A DNA stretch of 64,000 nucleotides from Macrococcus armenti (GTDB lineage: Bacteria; Bacillota; Bacilli; Staphylococcales; Staphylococcaceae), in NCBI RefSeq assembly GCF_020097135.1, contig NZ_CP083608.1, positions 682,001 through 746,000 of the forward strand. Reading direction: 5' to 3'. The first letter of the stretch is position 1. The number at the start of each line of letters is the position of its first letter. Shown in pieces: positions 54,812 to 63,671 of the stretch. The position numbers and the translations under genes were made by a program. The notes under the pieces were generated by a model. The model saw only the letters and a list, made by a program, of their open reading frames with translations, had not been told where the DNA came from and did no database searches.

Positions 54812-56051
54812 TAAGTTAACAAACTCTACAATAGCATTGATGATAGGGATATTTGGTGGGCAATTAATCAATTTAATTGCCATGCCACTTATCACAAGAA
54901 TATATTCACCGACAGATGTTGGGATATTTAGTCTGATACTCTCTTATTCTTCTATTCTAGTTATTTTTATGACGCTTTATTTAGAAAAAGCTATTGTAAT
55001 ATCCAATGATAATAATGAGAGAAAGAGTATATCTAAACTTATTTTATTCGTGAGTATTATTATTTCATTGCTGTCGCTTTCTTTACTTTTTCTAGTTAGA
55101 ATATTTATAGAGTTTGATATATTTGTATATATCGAGTTAATTATTCTTTCATTTTTTATTGCTGTAAATCAACTTATATACTCATTATTAAATAGTTACA
55201 AAAAGTATTTAAATATGGGAATCTCAAGAATAATTATTCCAACTTTATTTTCGCTTTTCGGAATAATTATTTTTCCTTATTTACTACAAATAAATAGTTC
55301 GTCAGAATTAATCATTTCACAAATACTTGGATACTTAATTTCACTAATATTAATGATATTATTCAGTAAAGCAATTATATTAGAAGTTTTGTACGCTAAC
55401 ATAAATGAAAAAATCTTGAATACTTTATACCGCTATAAAGAATATCCTATTTACAGCGCGCCACATACATTGCTTGACTTAATTGTAAATAATTTTGTGT
55501 TCTGGTTTATAACTTATATCTATGGTGCTCATTATTTAGGACTATTTTCATTTACTTTTAGATTACTTAAAGCACCACTATCTATAATAGGTGCATCATT
55601 ATCTCAAAGTTATATAAAAGAACTATCAATAGATGTTGAAACAAAAAGCTTCGGCTTGATACGAAGAAAATATTTAAAAATGATTACTCGTTTAACGTTA
55701 TTTTCATTAATGACGTTTCTTCCGATATTATTTTTGGGAGATGATATTTTTAAATTATTGTTTGGTGATTCATGGTCAGAATCAGGGAAAATTGCAAGTA
55801 TTTTATCAGTCTGGCTAATTATCAACTTTATAGGTTCTCCTATAGTAGCAAGCTATTTAGTATTCAAAAAACAAAAAGTAGCGTTTCGATTCTCAATTAG
55901 TCAAAATATTTTATTAATTTTGGCAATGTTAATATGTTATTTACTTAAAACAAGCTTTTATAAATTTTTATTAATTTATACTTTAGTCAATTTGTTTAAT
56001 AATGTCGTATTCTATGCTTGGATAACAAATTTGATATTAAAAAAGAGGTGA
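54774..56051 (+). CDS. wzx: Oligosaccharide flippase (Wzx-like)
   Basis: A 425-residue protein with about twelve hydrophobic segments. It opens with a segment typical of MOP-family polysaccharide flippases (FGGQLINLIAMPLITRIYSP, DVGIFSLILSYSSI). It moves undecaprenyl-linked repeat units outwards for polymerisation. ATG 54774 lies within the dehydrogenase gene; no better start is visible, although a later Met (residue 23) is possible. The strong AT bias and Ile/Leu/Ser content mark the start of the serotype-specific core of the locus. Confidence 0.87.
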   Translation: MQKQKITNIINFNKLTNSTIALMIGIFGGQLINLIAMPLITRIYSPTDVGIFSLILSYSSILVIFMTLYLEKAIVISNDNNERKSISKLILFVSIIISLLSLSLLFLVRIFIEFDIFVYIELIILSFFIAVNQLIYSLLNSYKKYLNMGISRIIIPTLFSLFGIIIFPYLLQINSSSELIISQILGYLISLILMILFSKAIILEVLYANINEKILNTLYRYKEYPIYSAPHTLLDLIVNNFVFWFITYIYGAHYLGLFSFTFRLLKAPLSIIGASLSQSYIKELSIDVETKSFGLIRRKYLKMITRLTLFSLMTFLPILFLGDDIFKLLFGDSWSESGKIASILSVWLIINFIGSPIVASYLVFKKQKVAFRFSISQNILLILAMLICYLLKTSFYKFLLIYTLVNLFNNVVFYAWITNLILKKR

Positions 56052-56055
56052 TAAA

Positions 56056-57162
56056 TTGAATAGACTTCTATTTACAATTATTTATATTTTGGTGTTATTA
56101 TCATTTCTTTCAACTTCAGTAATAGCAATATTTAATAATTTCACTACTTTGATTAATATTTCAATCATATTAATAATAATTATTATATTTATCAGGAATA
56201 AGTTTAATAAAAGTGAATTTATATATTGGCTGCTTCTTTCTTCAATTATATTAATAACAGTAATAATGAATCAAATTATGAGTGAAGCGACACTTATAGG
56301 TGTTTTTAATTTAATTTTTACCCTAATACTTCCTTTGCTTTTAATTGCTAATATTGAAAATGTGGACTACTTATTTAAACATGTCTTTAAACTTAATTAT
56401 TTTGCAATGTTTTTAGTAGTAAGTTTAACAGTTTTGCAGTACTTTAATTTTTATAAAATAGCCTATAATACGAGAACAAATGGTTTAAGATGGATTTTTG
56501 AAAATCCGAATACTTTTGGTATATTCCTAGTATGCTTATTAGCAATTGCATTAATGAATAAACATATTAAGTTAAATATTATCTACATCGTTTTAATAGG
56601 ATCTCTAGTATTATTTACAGGTGCAAGAAATAGTATAACTGTGTTTATTATTTTAACTATATTGTATTTTATTCGTAACAGAACCAAGTTGTTATTTATA
56701 TTACCATATATATTATTTATAGCTTTTCTCGCTCTAGTGTTTATCAACTTTGATGAAGGTGTGAATTTGGTTTCAAATAAATTAAATAATGGTAAAGATA
56801 TCAGATTTGAAATTTGGGATTATGTAATACATACTTTTATTTTAAAAAATAATTATCATTTAATTTTTGGTTACGGAATATCTTTTGGACCAATAGATTA
56901 TTTTGGGGGTATATCTCCCCACAATTCATATTTAATGATAATTGGTAAATACGGATTAGTTGGATTAATTGCCTTATTATCATTTTATTTAAAAGTATTT
57001 TTTAATAAAAATAATAAATTTTATATTTTGATATTATTAATAGCGATTGCATTATATGCTATGTTTGAATCATCTATGTTTAATGGGCCTAATCCAGAGT
57101 GGATAATCTTTCTTTTATGCATTATTTATTTAAAAAACTTGAATGATAAGGAAGTAGCATAA
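56056..57162 (+). CDS. wzy: O-antigen/capsule polymerase (Wzy-like)
   Basis: A 368-residue membrane protein with about ten helices and a periplasm-type loop typical of Wzy/O-antigen ligase proteins: WIFENPNTFGIFLV, LFTGARNSITVFI, FGYGISFGPI and ISPHNSYLMIIGKYGLVG. It would join repeat units on the outer face. The start is a TTG at 56056, four bases after the flippase stop. It ends at the first base of the next ATG. It is poorly conserved, as is usual, so the assignment rests on topology, the HNSYL motif and position. Confidence 0.83.
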   Translation: MNRLLFTIIYILVLLSFLSTSVIAIFNNFTTLINISIILIIIIIFIRNKFNKSEFIYWLLLSSIILITVIMNQIMSEATLIGVFNLIFTLILPLLLIANIENVDYLFKHVFKLNYFAMFLVVSLTVLQYFNFYKIAYNTRTNGLRWIFENPNTFGIFLVCLLAIALMNKHIKLNIIYIVLIGSLVLFTGARNSITVFIILTILYFIRNRTKLLFILPYILFIAFLALVFINFDEGVNLVSNKLNNGKDIRFEIWDYVIHTFILKNNYHLIFGYGISFGPIDYFGGISPHNSYLMIIGKYGLVGLIALLSFYLKVFFNKNNKFYILILLIAIALYAMFESSMFNGPNPEWIIFLLCIIYLKNLNDKEVA

Positions 57163-58346
57163 TGGATATAATTACTATTTCACATATGTTTCCAACTAAA
57201 GAAAAGCCACACTATGGAAATTTTGTACAGGATCAACTTCTAGAGTTAGACAAATATGTTAATTCAAATACTGTAGTAATTCCAAAACCTTATTTCCCAA
57301 TTCTTAGAAACCTATCATATATGGATAACCTTAATTCTGAACTGTTTTTTAAATACTATAGCTTAGCAAATAATACAAATATCATTTATACAAAATATCT
57401 TTCATTACCGCGAAAGCTTTTATTTAATCAATCTGGAATTTTAATGTATATAAATTTTTTAAAAAATGTAAGACATAATTTCAATGAAGTAGATTTAATA
57501 CATGCTCATGTTGCTTTGCCAGATGGACAATTCGCAATGAAATTAAATGAAAAATATAATTGTCCATATATAGTTACTGTGCATGGACAAGACATGCAGG
57601 TTACAATTAAAAATAAAGGCAGAAAAAGAATTATTCATGATATATTATCAAAGAGTAAAGGGATAATATTTGTTAGTCACAAATTAGAGAATATATTCAT
57701 AAAGGAGTTTCCTGAAATAGCTAGCAAACGGAAGTTTATTTCTATTCCAAATGGCTATGATAAAGCTTATAATTTAAAACAGGAAAAAAACTTTAATAAC
57801 GATTTGAGGATTGTTAGTGTTTCAAATTTAAAAGCTAGTAAAGGTGTTTTATATAACCTTATGGCTATTAAGTTATTGCAGGATAATGGTATTAAATGCA
57901 AATATGAAATAATTGGGGATGGTCCTGAGTTAGCAAATTTAAAAAACTATGTCCAAAAAAATAATATTAATGATATTAAATTTCATGGCTTTAAAGAAAA
58001 AAATGATATTATTAAAATATTTTCTAAAAGTGATATTTTTTCTTTGCCAAGTTATGAAGAAGGATTTGGTATTGCATATTTAGAAGCAATGGCTAGTGGT
58101 TTACCAGTTATTTCGGTTATAGGTGAAGGAATTACTCCATACTTACCTGACAACTTAAAGTTTGAAGTTAGACCAAAAAATTATATGGATATATATTCTA
58201 AATTAATGAAATATAATGATTTGTCTATAAACGAAAAAATAAATCTTTCAAATAATGTTACAAGTCATGTCAAGTTAAATTACTCATGGGATTTAAATGC
58301 AAAGAAAACTTTTGAATTTATGTTGCAAAGTTTGGAGGAAAACTAA
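57162..58346 (+). CDS. Glycosyltransferase family 4 protein
   Basis: A 394-residue GT-B enzyme with an N-terminal SHMFPTKEKPHYGNFVQDQL segment typical of one GT4 branch, IHAHVALPDGQFAMKL, VTVHGQDM, then the donor domain VSVSNLKASKGVLYNLMAI, IIGDGPELANL, and SLPSYEEGFGIAYLEAMASG. It adds one sugar of the capsule repeat unit; the donor is unknown. It shares a base with the end of wzy and directly abuts the next transferase. Lys/Asn-rich, AT-rich composition matches wzx and wzy. Confidence 0.85.
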   Translation: MDIITISHMFPTKEKPHYGNFVQDQLLELDKYVNSNTVVIPKPYFPILRNLSYMDNLNSELFFKYYSLANNTNIIYTKYLSLPRKLLFNQSGILMYINFLKNVRHNFNEVDLIHAHVALPDGQFAMKLNEKYNCPYIVTVHGQDMQVTIKNKGRKRIIHDILSKSKGIIFVSHKLENIFIKEFPEIASKRKFISIPNGYDKAYNLKQEKNFNNDLRIVSVSNLKASKGVLYNLMAIKLLQDNGIKCKYEIIGDGPELANLKNYVQKNNINDIKFHGFKEKNDIIKIFSKSDIFSLPSYEEGFGIAYLEAMASGLPVISVIGEGITPYLPDNLKFEVRPKNYMDIYSKLMKYNDLSINEKINLSNNVTSHVKLNYSWDLNAKKTFEFMLQSLEEN

Positions 58347-59468
58347 TTGAGTTATAAAATAAAAGTTTGTCACATTACATCTACTCATAAGCTTAATGAT
58401 GTAAGAATTAATTTAAAAGAATGTACTTCACTTGCCAAAAAGTATGATGTATATCTGCTAGGGAATGATATAACTTACGGGGATGTAAGCGGAGATGTGA
58501 AAGTTATTAATATTAAAAAACAAATTAAAGGAAGATTAGATAGATTTCTGAATCTAAAAAAAGACTTATTAAAAGAAGCATTAAAAATAAATGCAGATAT
58601 TTATCATGTCCATGATCCGGATTTACTTCAAATTTGTTTAGCTTTAAAAAAATATAAAAAAACTATTATATTTGATTCACATGAAGATGTCCCAAAACAA
58701 ATATTGGCTAAAAATTATATACCCAAATATTTAAGAGTCCCTATTTCATTTGCTTATGCCAGATATGAAAAATTTATAACTCAAAAAATTGATGCGGTTG
58801 TTGCAGCTACACCAAGTATTAGAGACAAATTTTTAAAGTATAATTTAAACACGATTGATGTTAATAACTATCCATTATTAAATGAGTTTGCAGAAAGTAA
58901 AGCAACTAATTTTGAAAATCGAAAAAAGCAGATTACATATGTAGGGGGATTAAGTAAAGAGAGAGGGATTGAGACTATAATTACCTTATCCCAAAAATTG
59001 CCACAATATAATTTTAAAATTGCAGGTAATTTTTCAAGCAAAGAAGAAGAAATTAAATACAAATCGATGGTTCATAACGAAAACATCGAATTTTTAGGAC
59101 ATCTAAATAGAAAAGAAATCGTTTCATTATTAATAGAATCAATGTTTGGATTGGTGTTACTTGAAAAAAATGAAAGATACGCTGAGTCATTACCTATAAA
59201 AATGTTTGAGTACATGGCTGCAGGGCTCCCATTTATTGCGACAGATTTCACTTTATGGAAAACTATAACTGATAATGCACAAACAGGCTTTTGTGTAAAT
59301 CCAAATAATTTAGAAGAAATACAAAATATTTTAATGAAAAACATAGAAAATCCTGATGTGATAAATACACAATCTCAAAAAGGTATAAATTATGTTTTTA
59401 ATAATTGCAATTGGGAAAATGAAGAACAGAAATTACTTAATTTATATAAAAAATTGGAGGAAATTTAA
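58347..59468 (+). CDS. Glycosyltransferase family 4 protein
   Basis: A 373-residue GT-B enzyme starting at a TTG (58347) with GGAGG upstream. Its N-terminus (ITSTHKLNDVRINLKECTSL) is of the same type as the membrane-associated GT4 at 45866, then YHVHDPDLLQ, FDSHEDVPKQ and a donor domain with YVGGLSKERGIETI and ESLPIKMFEYMAAGLPFI. It likely adds another sugar of the repeat unit. It ends one base before the aminotransferase start. It closes the AT-rich core block. Confidence 0.84.
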   Translation: MSYKIKVCHITSTHKLNDVRINLKECTSLAKKYDVYLLGNDITYGDVSGDVKVINIKKQIKGRLDRFLNLKKDLLKEALKINADIYHVHDPDLLQICLALKKYKKTIIFDSHEDVPKQILAKNYIPKYLRVPISFAYARYEKFITQKIDAVVAATPSIRDKFLKYNLNTIDVNNYPLLNEFAESKATNFENRKKQITYVGGLSKERGIETIITLSQKLPQYNFKIAGNFSSKEEEIKYKSMVHNENIEFLGHLNRKEIVSLLIESMFGLVLLEKNERYAESLPIKMFEYMAAGLPFIATDFTLWKTITDNAQTGFCVNPNNLEEIQNILMKNIENPDVINTQSQKGINYVFNNCNWENEEQKLLNLYKKLEEI

Positions 59469-59469
59469 T

Positions 59470-60582
59470 ATGAAAGTGCAAATGTTAGATTTAGGTGAAC
59501 AATATCAAGGTATTAAAGATGAAGTTATTCAAAAGCTTGACGAGGTTATGTCATCTTCAAGTTTTATTTTAGGGCAAAATGTAAAAACTTTAGAAGCTGA
59601 TGTGGCAAACTCTAGCAATTGTAAACATGGTATCGGTGTTGGAAATGGCTCAGACGCTATCCACATTGCATTGCAGGCAGCTGGAATTGAAGCAGGAGAT
59701 GAAGTTATTACAACTCCATTTACATTCTTTGCTACTGGTGGTGCTATTGCAAGAGCGAATGCTACTCCAGTATATGTTGATATTGATCCTGTTACTTTTA
59801 ATATTGATCCTTCAAAGATCGAAGCAGCAATAACTGAAAAAACTAAAGCAATTATTCCGGTACACTTATATGGTCATATGGCAGATATGGAAGCGATTAT
59901 GGAAATTGCTAAAAAGCATAACTTAGTTGTAGTTGAAGATGCAGCACAAGCTATTGGCGCATCAATCAACGGTAAACAAGTAGGTGAGTTAGGAACTGCT
60001 GCAACATATTCTTTCTTCCCTACTAAAAACTTAGGTGCATATGGTGACGGTGGTATGCTTGTTACTAATGATGACAAACTTGCTGAAAAAGCTAGAGTAA
60101 TCCGTGTACATGGTTCTAAACCAAAGTATTATCATCATGTACTTGGCTATAATAGTCGTTTGGATGAGTTACAAGCTGCGATTTTAAATGTTAAATTCCC
60201 GCATTTAAAAGAATATAGTGAAGCACGAAGAGAAAGAGCTAAGTTTTATACTGATCAATTAAACGAAAAAGTATCAGAATATGTTACTACACCAACAGAA
60301 GTTGAAGGATACCACCATGTGTATCATCAATATACACTTCGAGTTGAGCGTCGTGATGAGTTACAACAATTTTTAAAAGAAAATGATATAGCATCAATGA
60401 TTTATTATCCAATGCCACTACATTTACAACCAGTATTTAAAGAGTTAGGATACAAAGAAGGAGACTTCCCTGAAACTGAAAAAGCAACGAAGGAAGCATT
60501 ATCATTACCAATGTGGCCAGAATTGAAGAGAGAACAACAAGAATATGTAATTGAAAAAATTGTTGAATTCTACAATAAGTAG
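59470..60582 (+). CDS. DegT/DnrJ/EryC1 aminotransferase (WbpE/WlbC-like)
   Basis: A 370-residue PLP enzyme: VGNGSDAIHIALQAAGI (cofactor phosphate loop), VEDAAQAIGASING (PLP ring Asp), TYSFFPTKNLGAYGDGG with the Schiff-base Lys, and GYNSRLDELQAA. WbpE/WlbC aminates the 3-keto sugar made by the WbpA/WbpB pair to give UDP-GlcNAc(3NH2)A. I chose ATG 59470 (MKVQMLDLGEQY) with GGAGG upstream. A longer reading from 59392 lies within the preceding gene and lacks a ribosome site. Its composition returns to that of the flanking sugar genes. Confidence 0.88.
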   Translation: MKVQMLDLGEQYQGIKDEVIQKLDEVMSSSSFILGQNVKTLEADVANSSNCKHGIGVGNGSDAIHIALQAAGIEAGDEVITTPFTFFATGGAIARANATPVYVDIDPVTFNIDPSKIEAAITEKTKAIIPVHLYGHMADMEAIMEIAKKHNLVVVEDAAQAIGASINGKQVGELGTAATYSFFPTKNLGAYGDGGMLVTNDDKLAEKARVIRVHGSKPKYYHHVLGYNSRLDELQAAILNVKFPHLKEYSEARRERAKFYTDQLNEKVSEYVTTPTEVEGYHHVYHQYTLRVERRDELQQFLKENDIASMIYYPMPLHLQPVFKELGYKEGDFPETEKATKEALSLPMWPELKREQQEYVIEKIVEFYNK

Positions 60583-60594
60583 GTGTTAAATAAA

Positions 60595-61668
60595 ATGAAA
60601 ATTTTAACGGTAGCAGGTACTAGACCTCAGTTAGTTAAAATAGGTGCTGTATCAAGGAAATTAAGAGAAAAGTTTACGGAAGTACTAGTTAATACTGGTC
60701 AGCACTATGATTACAATATGGCCGGTGTGTTCTTTGATGAGTTGAAAATTCCAAAACCAGATTACGATTTAGGAGTCGGTTCAGGATCTCATGGAAAACA
60801 AACTGGTGAAATGATGATAAAATTAGAAGAAGTTTTTGATATCGAAAAACCAGATGTTGTTTTAGTATATGGAGATACAAATTCAACATTAGCAGGGGCG
60901 ATAGTGGCAGCTAAAAGATTGATTCCATTAATTCACATTGAAGCTGGTTTACGAAGCTATAATAAAGCTATGCCAGAAGAACAAAACAGAATATTGACAG
61001 ACAATCTTTCAGATTTATTATTTATTCCTAGCAATATTGCAATGCAAAATCTTCATAGAGAAGGTATAACAGAGGGCATTTATAATGTTGGTGATGTTAT
61101 GATGGATGCAGTACTTTATAACGCACAATTAGCAGAAGAACGATATAACCTTTCTGATTATGGATTAACTCCAAAACAGTATATATTAGGTACAATTCAT
61201 AGAGCTGAAAATACGAATGACGTTAATAAATTAACAGCAATATTAAAATCGTTTGCAAAATTAGATAAAATTGTCTACTTACCATTACATCCAAGAACTA
61301 AGAAATTGATAAATGAATATGGTATTAATGATATTGTTGATGCATCAAGCAATATTAAAATTGTAGAACCTATATCTTATCTAGAAATGCTTTTACTTGA
61401 AAAGAATGCCTATGCAATTGTTACAGATTCCGGTGGAGTTCAAAAAGAAGCATATTTTTCTAAAGTGCCATGTATCACTTTGAGAGATCAAACTGAATGG
61501 ACAGAAACCATTGATTTAGGATGGAATAAACTTTTAAATCCTTTAAATGAAGATTTATCTATTGCGCTAGATAATATTAATACTGGCGAAGATATTTATG
61601 ACGCATATGGAGATGGGTCTGCAGCTGATGAAATTGTTAGAATTATTGAAGAAAAATTTATAAAATAA
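60595..61668 (+). CDS. Non-hydrolysing UDP-GlcNAc(3NAc)A 2-epimerase (WbpI/WlbD-like)
   Basis: A 357-residue epimerase of the WecB/MnaA fold: VAGTRPQLVKIGAVSRKL, NTGQHYDYNMAGVFF, GVGSGSHGKQTGEMM, VYGDTNSTLAGAI, IEAGLRSYNKAMPEEQNR, TIHRAENT and TDSGGVQKEAYF. In this setting it is most likely the last enzyme, inverting C2 to give UDP-ManNAc(3NAc)A. A second MnaA-like role (UDP-ManNAc) is possible and would feed the WecC-like enzyme. I took ATG 60595, nine bases after AGGTG, rather than a GTG at 60583. It ends at a hairpin terminator inside the operon. Confidence 0.86.
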   Translation: MKILTVAGTRPQLVKIGAVSRKLREKFTEVLVNTGQHYDYNMAGVFFDELKIPKPDYDLGVGSGSHGKQTGEMMIKLEEVFDIEKPDVVLVYGDTNSTLAGAIVAAKRLIPLIHIEAGLRSYNKAMPEEQNRILTDNLSDLLFIPSNIAMQNLHREGITEGIYNVGDVMMDAVLYNAQLAEERYNLSDYGLTPKQYILGTIHRAENTNDVNKLTAILKSFAKLDKIVYLPLHPRTKKLINEYGINDIVDASSNIKIVEPISYLEMLLLEKNAYAIVTDSGGVQKEAYFSKVPCITLRDQTEWTETIDLGWNKLLNPLNEDLSIALDNINTGEDIYDAYGDGSAADEIVRIIEEKFIK

Positions 61669-61693
61669 AAAGCCAGTTTAACGACTGGCTTTT
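61669..61693 (+). terminator. Internal terminator or attenuator in the capsule operon
   Basis: AAAGCCAGT / ACTGGCTTT with loop TTAACG begins right after the epimerase stop; the T-run is short (TTT G TT). The genes on both sides belong to one pathway, so it probably lowers rather than stops downstream transcription. Confidence 0.65.
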
Positions 61694-61724
61694 GTTAAGT
61701 ACATATATTATAGGAGTGATATAT

Positions 61725-62438
61725 ATGACAATTCAAAAAGGAAATAATGTTGTTATTGGTAAAAATGTAGAGTTTGGTGAAAATATTATTATTGGAAACA
61801 ATGTGGTTATTTATGATAATACAAAAATTGGATCTAATGTTATTATTATGGACAATGCAGTTATTGGTAAGACGCCTACAAGAGCAAAATCTTCAATTTT
61901 ACCAGAGATAAAAGAATTACCTCCTTGTGAAATTGGTAATGGTGTGACGATTGGAACGTCTGCTATTATTTATGTTAATGCAAAAATAGCTGATGATGTA
62001 TTTGTAGCTGATTTAGCCACAGTTCGTGAAAGAGTCGAAATTGGAGAAGGAACAATTGTTGGACGTGGAGTTGCAGTTGAAAATGATTGTATTGTCGGTA
62101 AGAAATGTAAATTAGAAACGAATTGCTATATTACAGCTTATTCTACTATTGAGGATTTTGTATTTATTGCTCCTTGCGTTGTAACTACAAACGATAACTA
62201 TTTAGCACGCGATAAGGAAAGATATAATCATTTTAAAGGTGTAACAGTAAAAACTGGTGGAAGAATTGGAGCTAACTCTACAATCTTACCTGGTAAGGTA
62301 ATAAATGAAGATGGGACTGTAGCTGCCGGAAGCATTGTTTCTAAAGATGTTGAGAAAGAATCTTTAGTTGTAGGTACACCTGCAAAAGAGATTAGAAAAG
62401 TTCCAGAATCACAATTGTTAAGAAATCAGGAGTTGTAG
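61725..62438 (+). CDS. Hexapeptide-repeat N-acetyltransferase (WbpD/WlbB-like)
   Basis: A 237-residue left-handed beta-helix protein. It has many imperfect hexapeptides ([IV]Gxxxx: VVIGKNVEFGENIIIGNNVV, VIIMDNAVIGKT, VEIGEGTIVGRGVAVENDC) and a C-terminal VAAGSIVSKDVEKESLVVGTPAKEIRKV. WbpD/WlbB acetylates the 3-amino group of UDP-GlcNAc(3NH2)A using acetyl-CoA. I chose ATG 61725 (MTIQKGNNVV) with GGAGTG upstream; the longer frame from 61692 begins in the terminator hairpin. It is followed by a GT4 two bases after its stop. Confidence 0.86.
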   Translation: MTIQKGNNVVIGKNVEFGENIIIGNNVVIYDNTKIGSNVIIMDNAVIGKTPTRAKSSILPEIKELPPCEIGNGVTIGTSAIIYVNAKIADDVFVADLATVRERVEIGEGTIVGRGVAVENDCIVGKKCKLETNCYITAYSTIEDFVFIAPCVVTTNDNYLARDKERYNHFKGVTVKTGGRIGANSTILPGKVINEDGTVAAGSIVSKDVEKESLVVGTPAKEIRKVPESQLLRNQEL

Positions 62439-62440
62439 TT

Positions 62441-63664
62441 ATGGAGATTTGGATTTTCAATCATTATGCAATTGGACCAAATTCGGGTGGAGGTACAAGA
62501 CATTATGATTTATCTAAATATTTAGTGAAAAAAGGGCATAAAGTTAAAATATTTGCATCTTCATTCGATCATCAAACTAGAAAAGAAAAACATTTATTTA
62601 ATAAAGAATTATATAAAAGTGAAATACATGATGGAGTTGAATTTATATGGATAAAAACACATCCATATAAAGGAAATGATTATAATCGTGTATTAAATAT
62701 GTTATCTTACTTTAAGAATGCAAAAAAAGTCTCAAAGTTAGTAAATGGAAATCCTGATTTAGTTATTGGAAGTTTAGTCCATCCATTGGCTGCTTATTTA
62801 GGTTATATTGTATCTAAAAAGAAAAAATCTTTGTTTTATTTTGAAGAAAGAGACTTATGGCCTCAATCATTAATTGATTTAGGTAAAGTTACAGAAAAAA
62901 ATCCAGTTATTTTTTTGCTGTATAAACTTGAAAAATATTTGTATAAAAAAGCTGATAGAATTATAGTATTATTTGAAAATGCAAAAAACTATGTTGTATC
63001 TAAAGGGATTAATGAAGAAAAAGTCTTGTATATACCTAATGGTATTGATATGAATCGTTTAGAAACAAGTAACAGTTCATTACCATATGAATTAGAAAAT
63101 TATTTCAATGAAAATAATGGTAATAATATTATTGTTTATACAGGAACACATGGTTTAGCTAATAATTTAGATGTAGTATTAGATGCTGCTAAAGAAATCA
63201 AAACTAATACTCAATTTCTTTTTATTGGTGATGGGCCAAATAAAGAAAAACTTATTCAAAGGAAACTAAATGAAAAAATTGAAAATGTTTATTTTGCTGA
63301 TCCTGTAAATAAAGATTTAATTCCTACAATTTTACAGAAAAGTAGTGTTGGTTTACTGCCATTAAAACATTCCCCAGTTTTTAAATGGGGGATAAGTCCA
63401 AATAAATTATTTGATTATATGTCAAATAAACTACCTGTAATTTTATTATGTGATATTGAAGACTCTCCTTTGCAACAAGCAGATGGTGGTTTCGTATTTA
63501 AAAAAGATTTTAAAAATGAGTTGGTGGATTTATTAAACAATATTAACAAATATGACTTGGAATCTTTGGGTGATAATGGCTATAATTTTGTTAAAGAAAA
63601 TCATAATTGGGAAAAAAATTCTCAGATAATAATTAATAGTGCTATCCAAGATAAGAAAAAATGA
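62441..63664 (+). CDS. WbuB-like glycosyltransferase family 4 protein
   Basis: A 407-residue GT-B enzyme with the start WIFNHYAIGPNSGGGTRHYD, YFEERDLWPQSLIDLG (the RDLWP motif of the WbuB branch), and donor domain IVYTGTHGLANNLDVVLDAA, FIGDGPNKEKLIQR and KWGISPNKLFDYMSNKLPV. WbuB-type enzymes often add the second sugar (FucNAc- or QuiNAc-type context) to the priming lipid intermediate, which suits its position next to a priming transferase gene. It starts two bases after the acetyltransferase gene. Confidence 0.86.
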   Translation: MEIWIFNHYAIGPNSGGGTRHYDLSKYLVKKGHKVKIFASSFDHQTRKEKHLFNKELYKSEIHDGVEFIWIKTHPYKGNDYNRVLNMLSYFKNAKKVSKLVNGNPDLVIGSLVHPLAAYLGYIVSKKKKSLFYFEERDLWPQSLIDLGKVTEKNPVIFLLYKLEKYLYKKADRIIVLFENAKNYVVSKGINEEKVLYIPNGIDMNRLETSNSSLPYELENYFNENNGNNIIVYTGTHGLANNLDVVLDAAKEIKTNTQFLFIGDGPNKEKLIQRKLNEKIENVYFADPVNKDLIPTILQKSSVGLLPLKHSPVFKWGISPNKLFDYMSNKLPVILLCDIEDSPLQQADGGFVFKKDFKNELVDLLNNINKYDLESLGDNGYNFVKENHNWEKNSQIIINSAIQDKKK

Positions 63665-63671
63665 GGTTATT

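Noticed and set aside
59392..59469. Longer N-terminus for the WbpE-like aminotransferase
   Set aside because: The extra 26 residues lie entirely within the preceding glycosyltransferase gene. The ATG at 59470 has a strong GGAGG, and the family begins there.
61693..61724. New promoter for the acetyltransferase gene after the internal terminator
   Set aside because: TTGTTA and TATTAT are present but only about 11 bases apart, too close for a sigma-A promoter.
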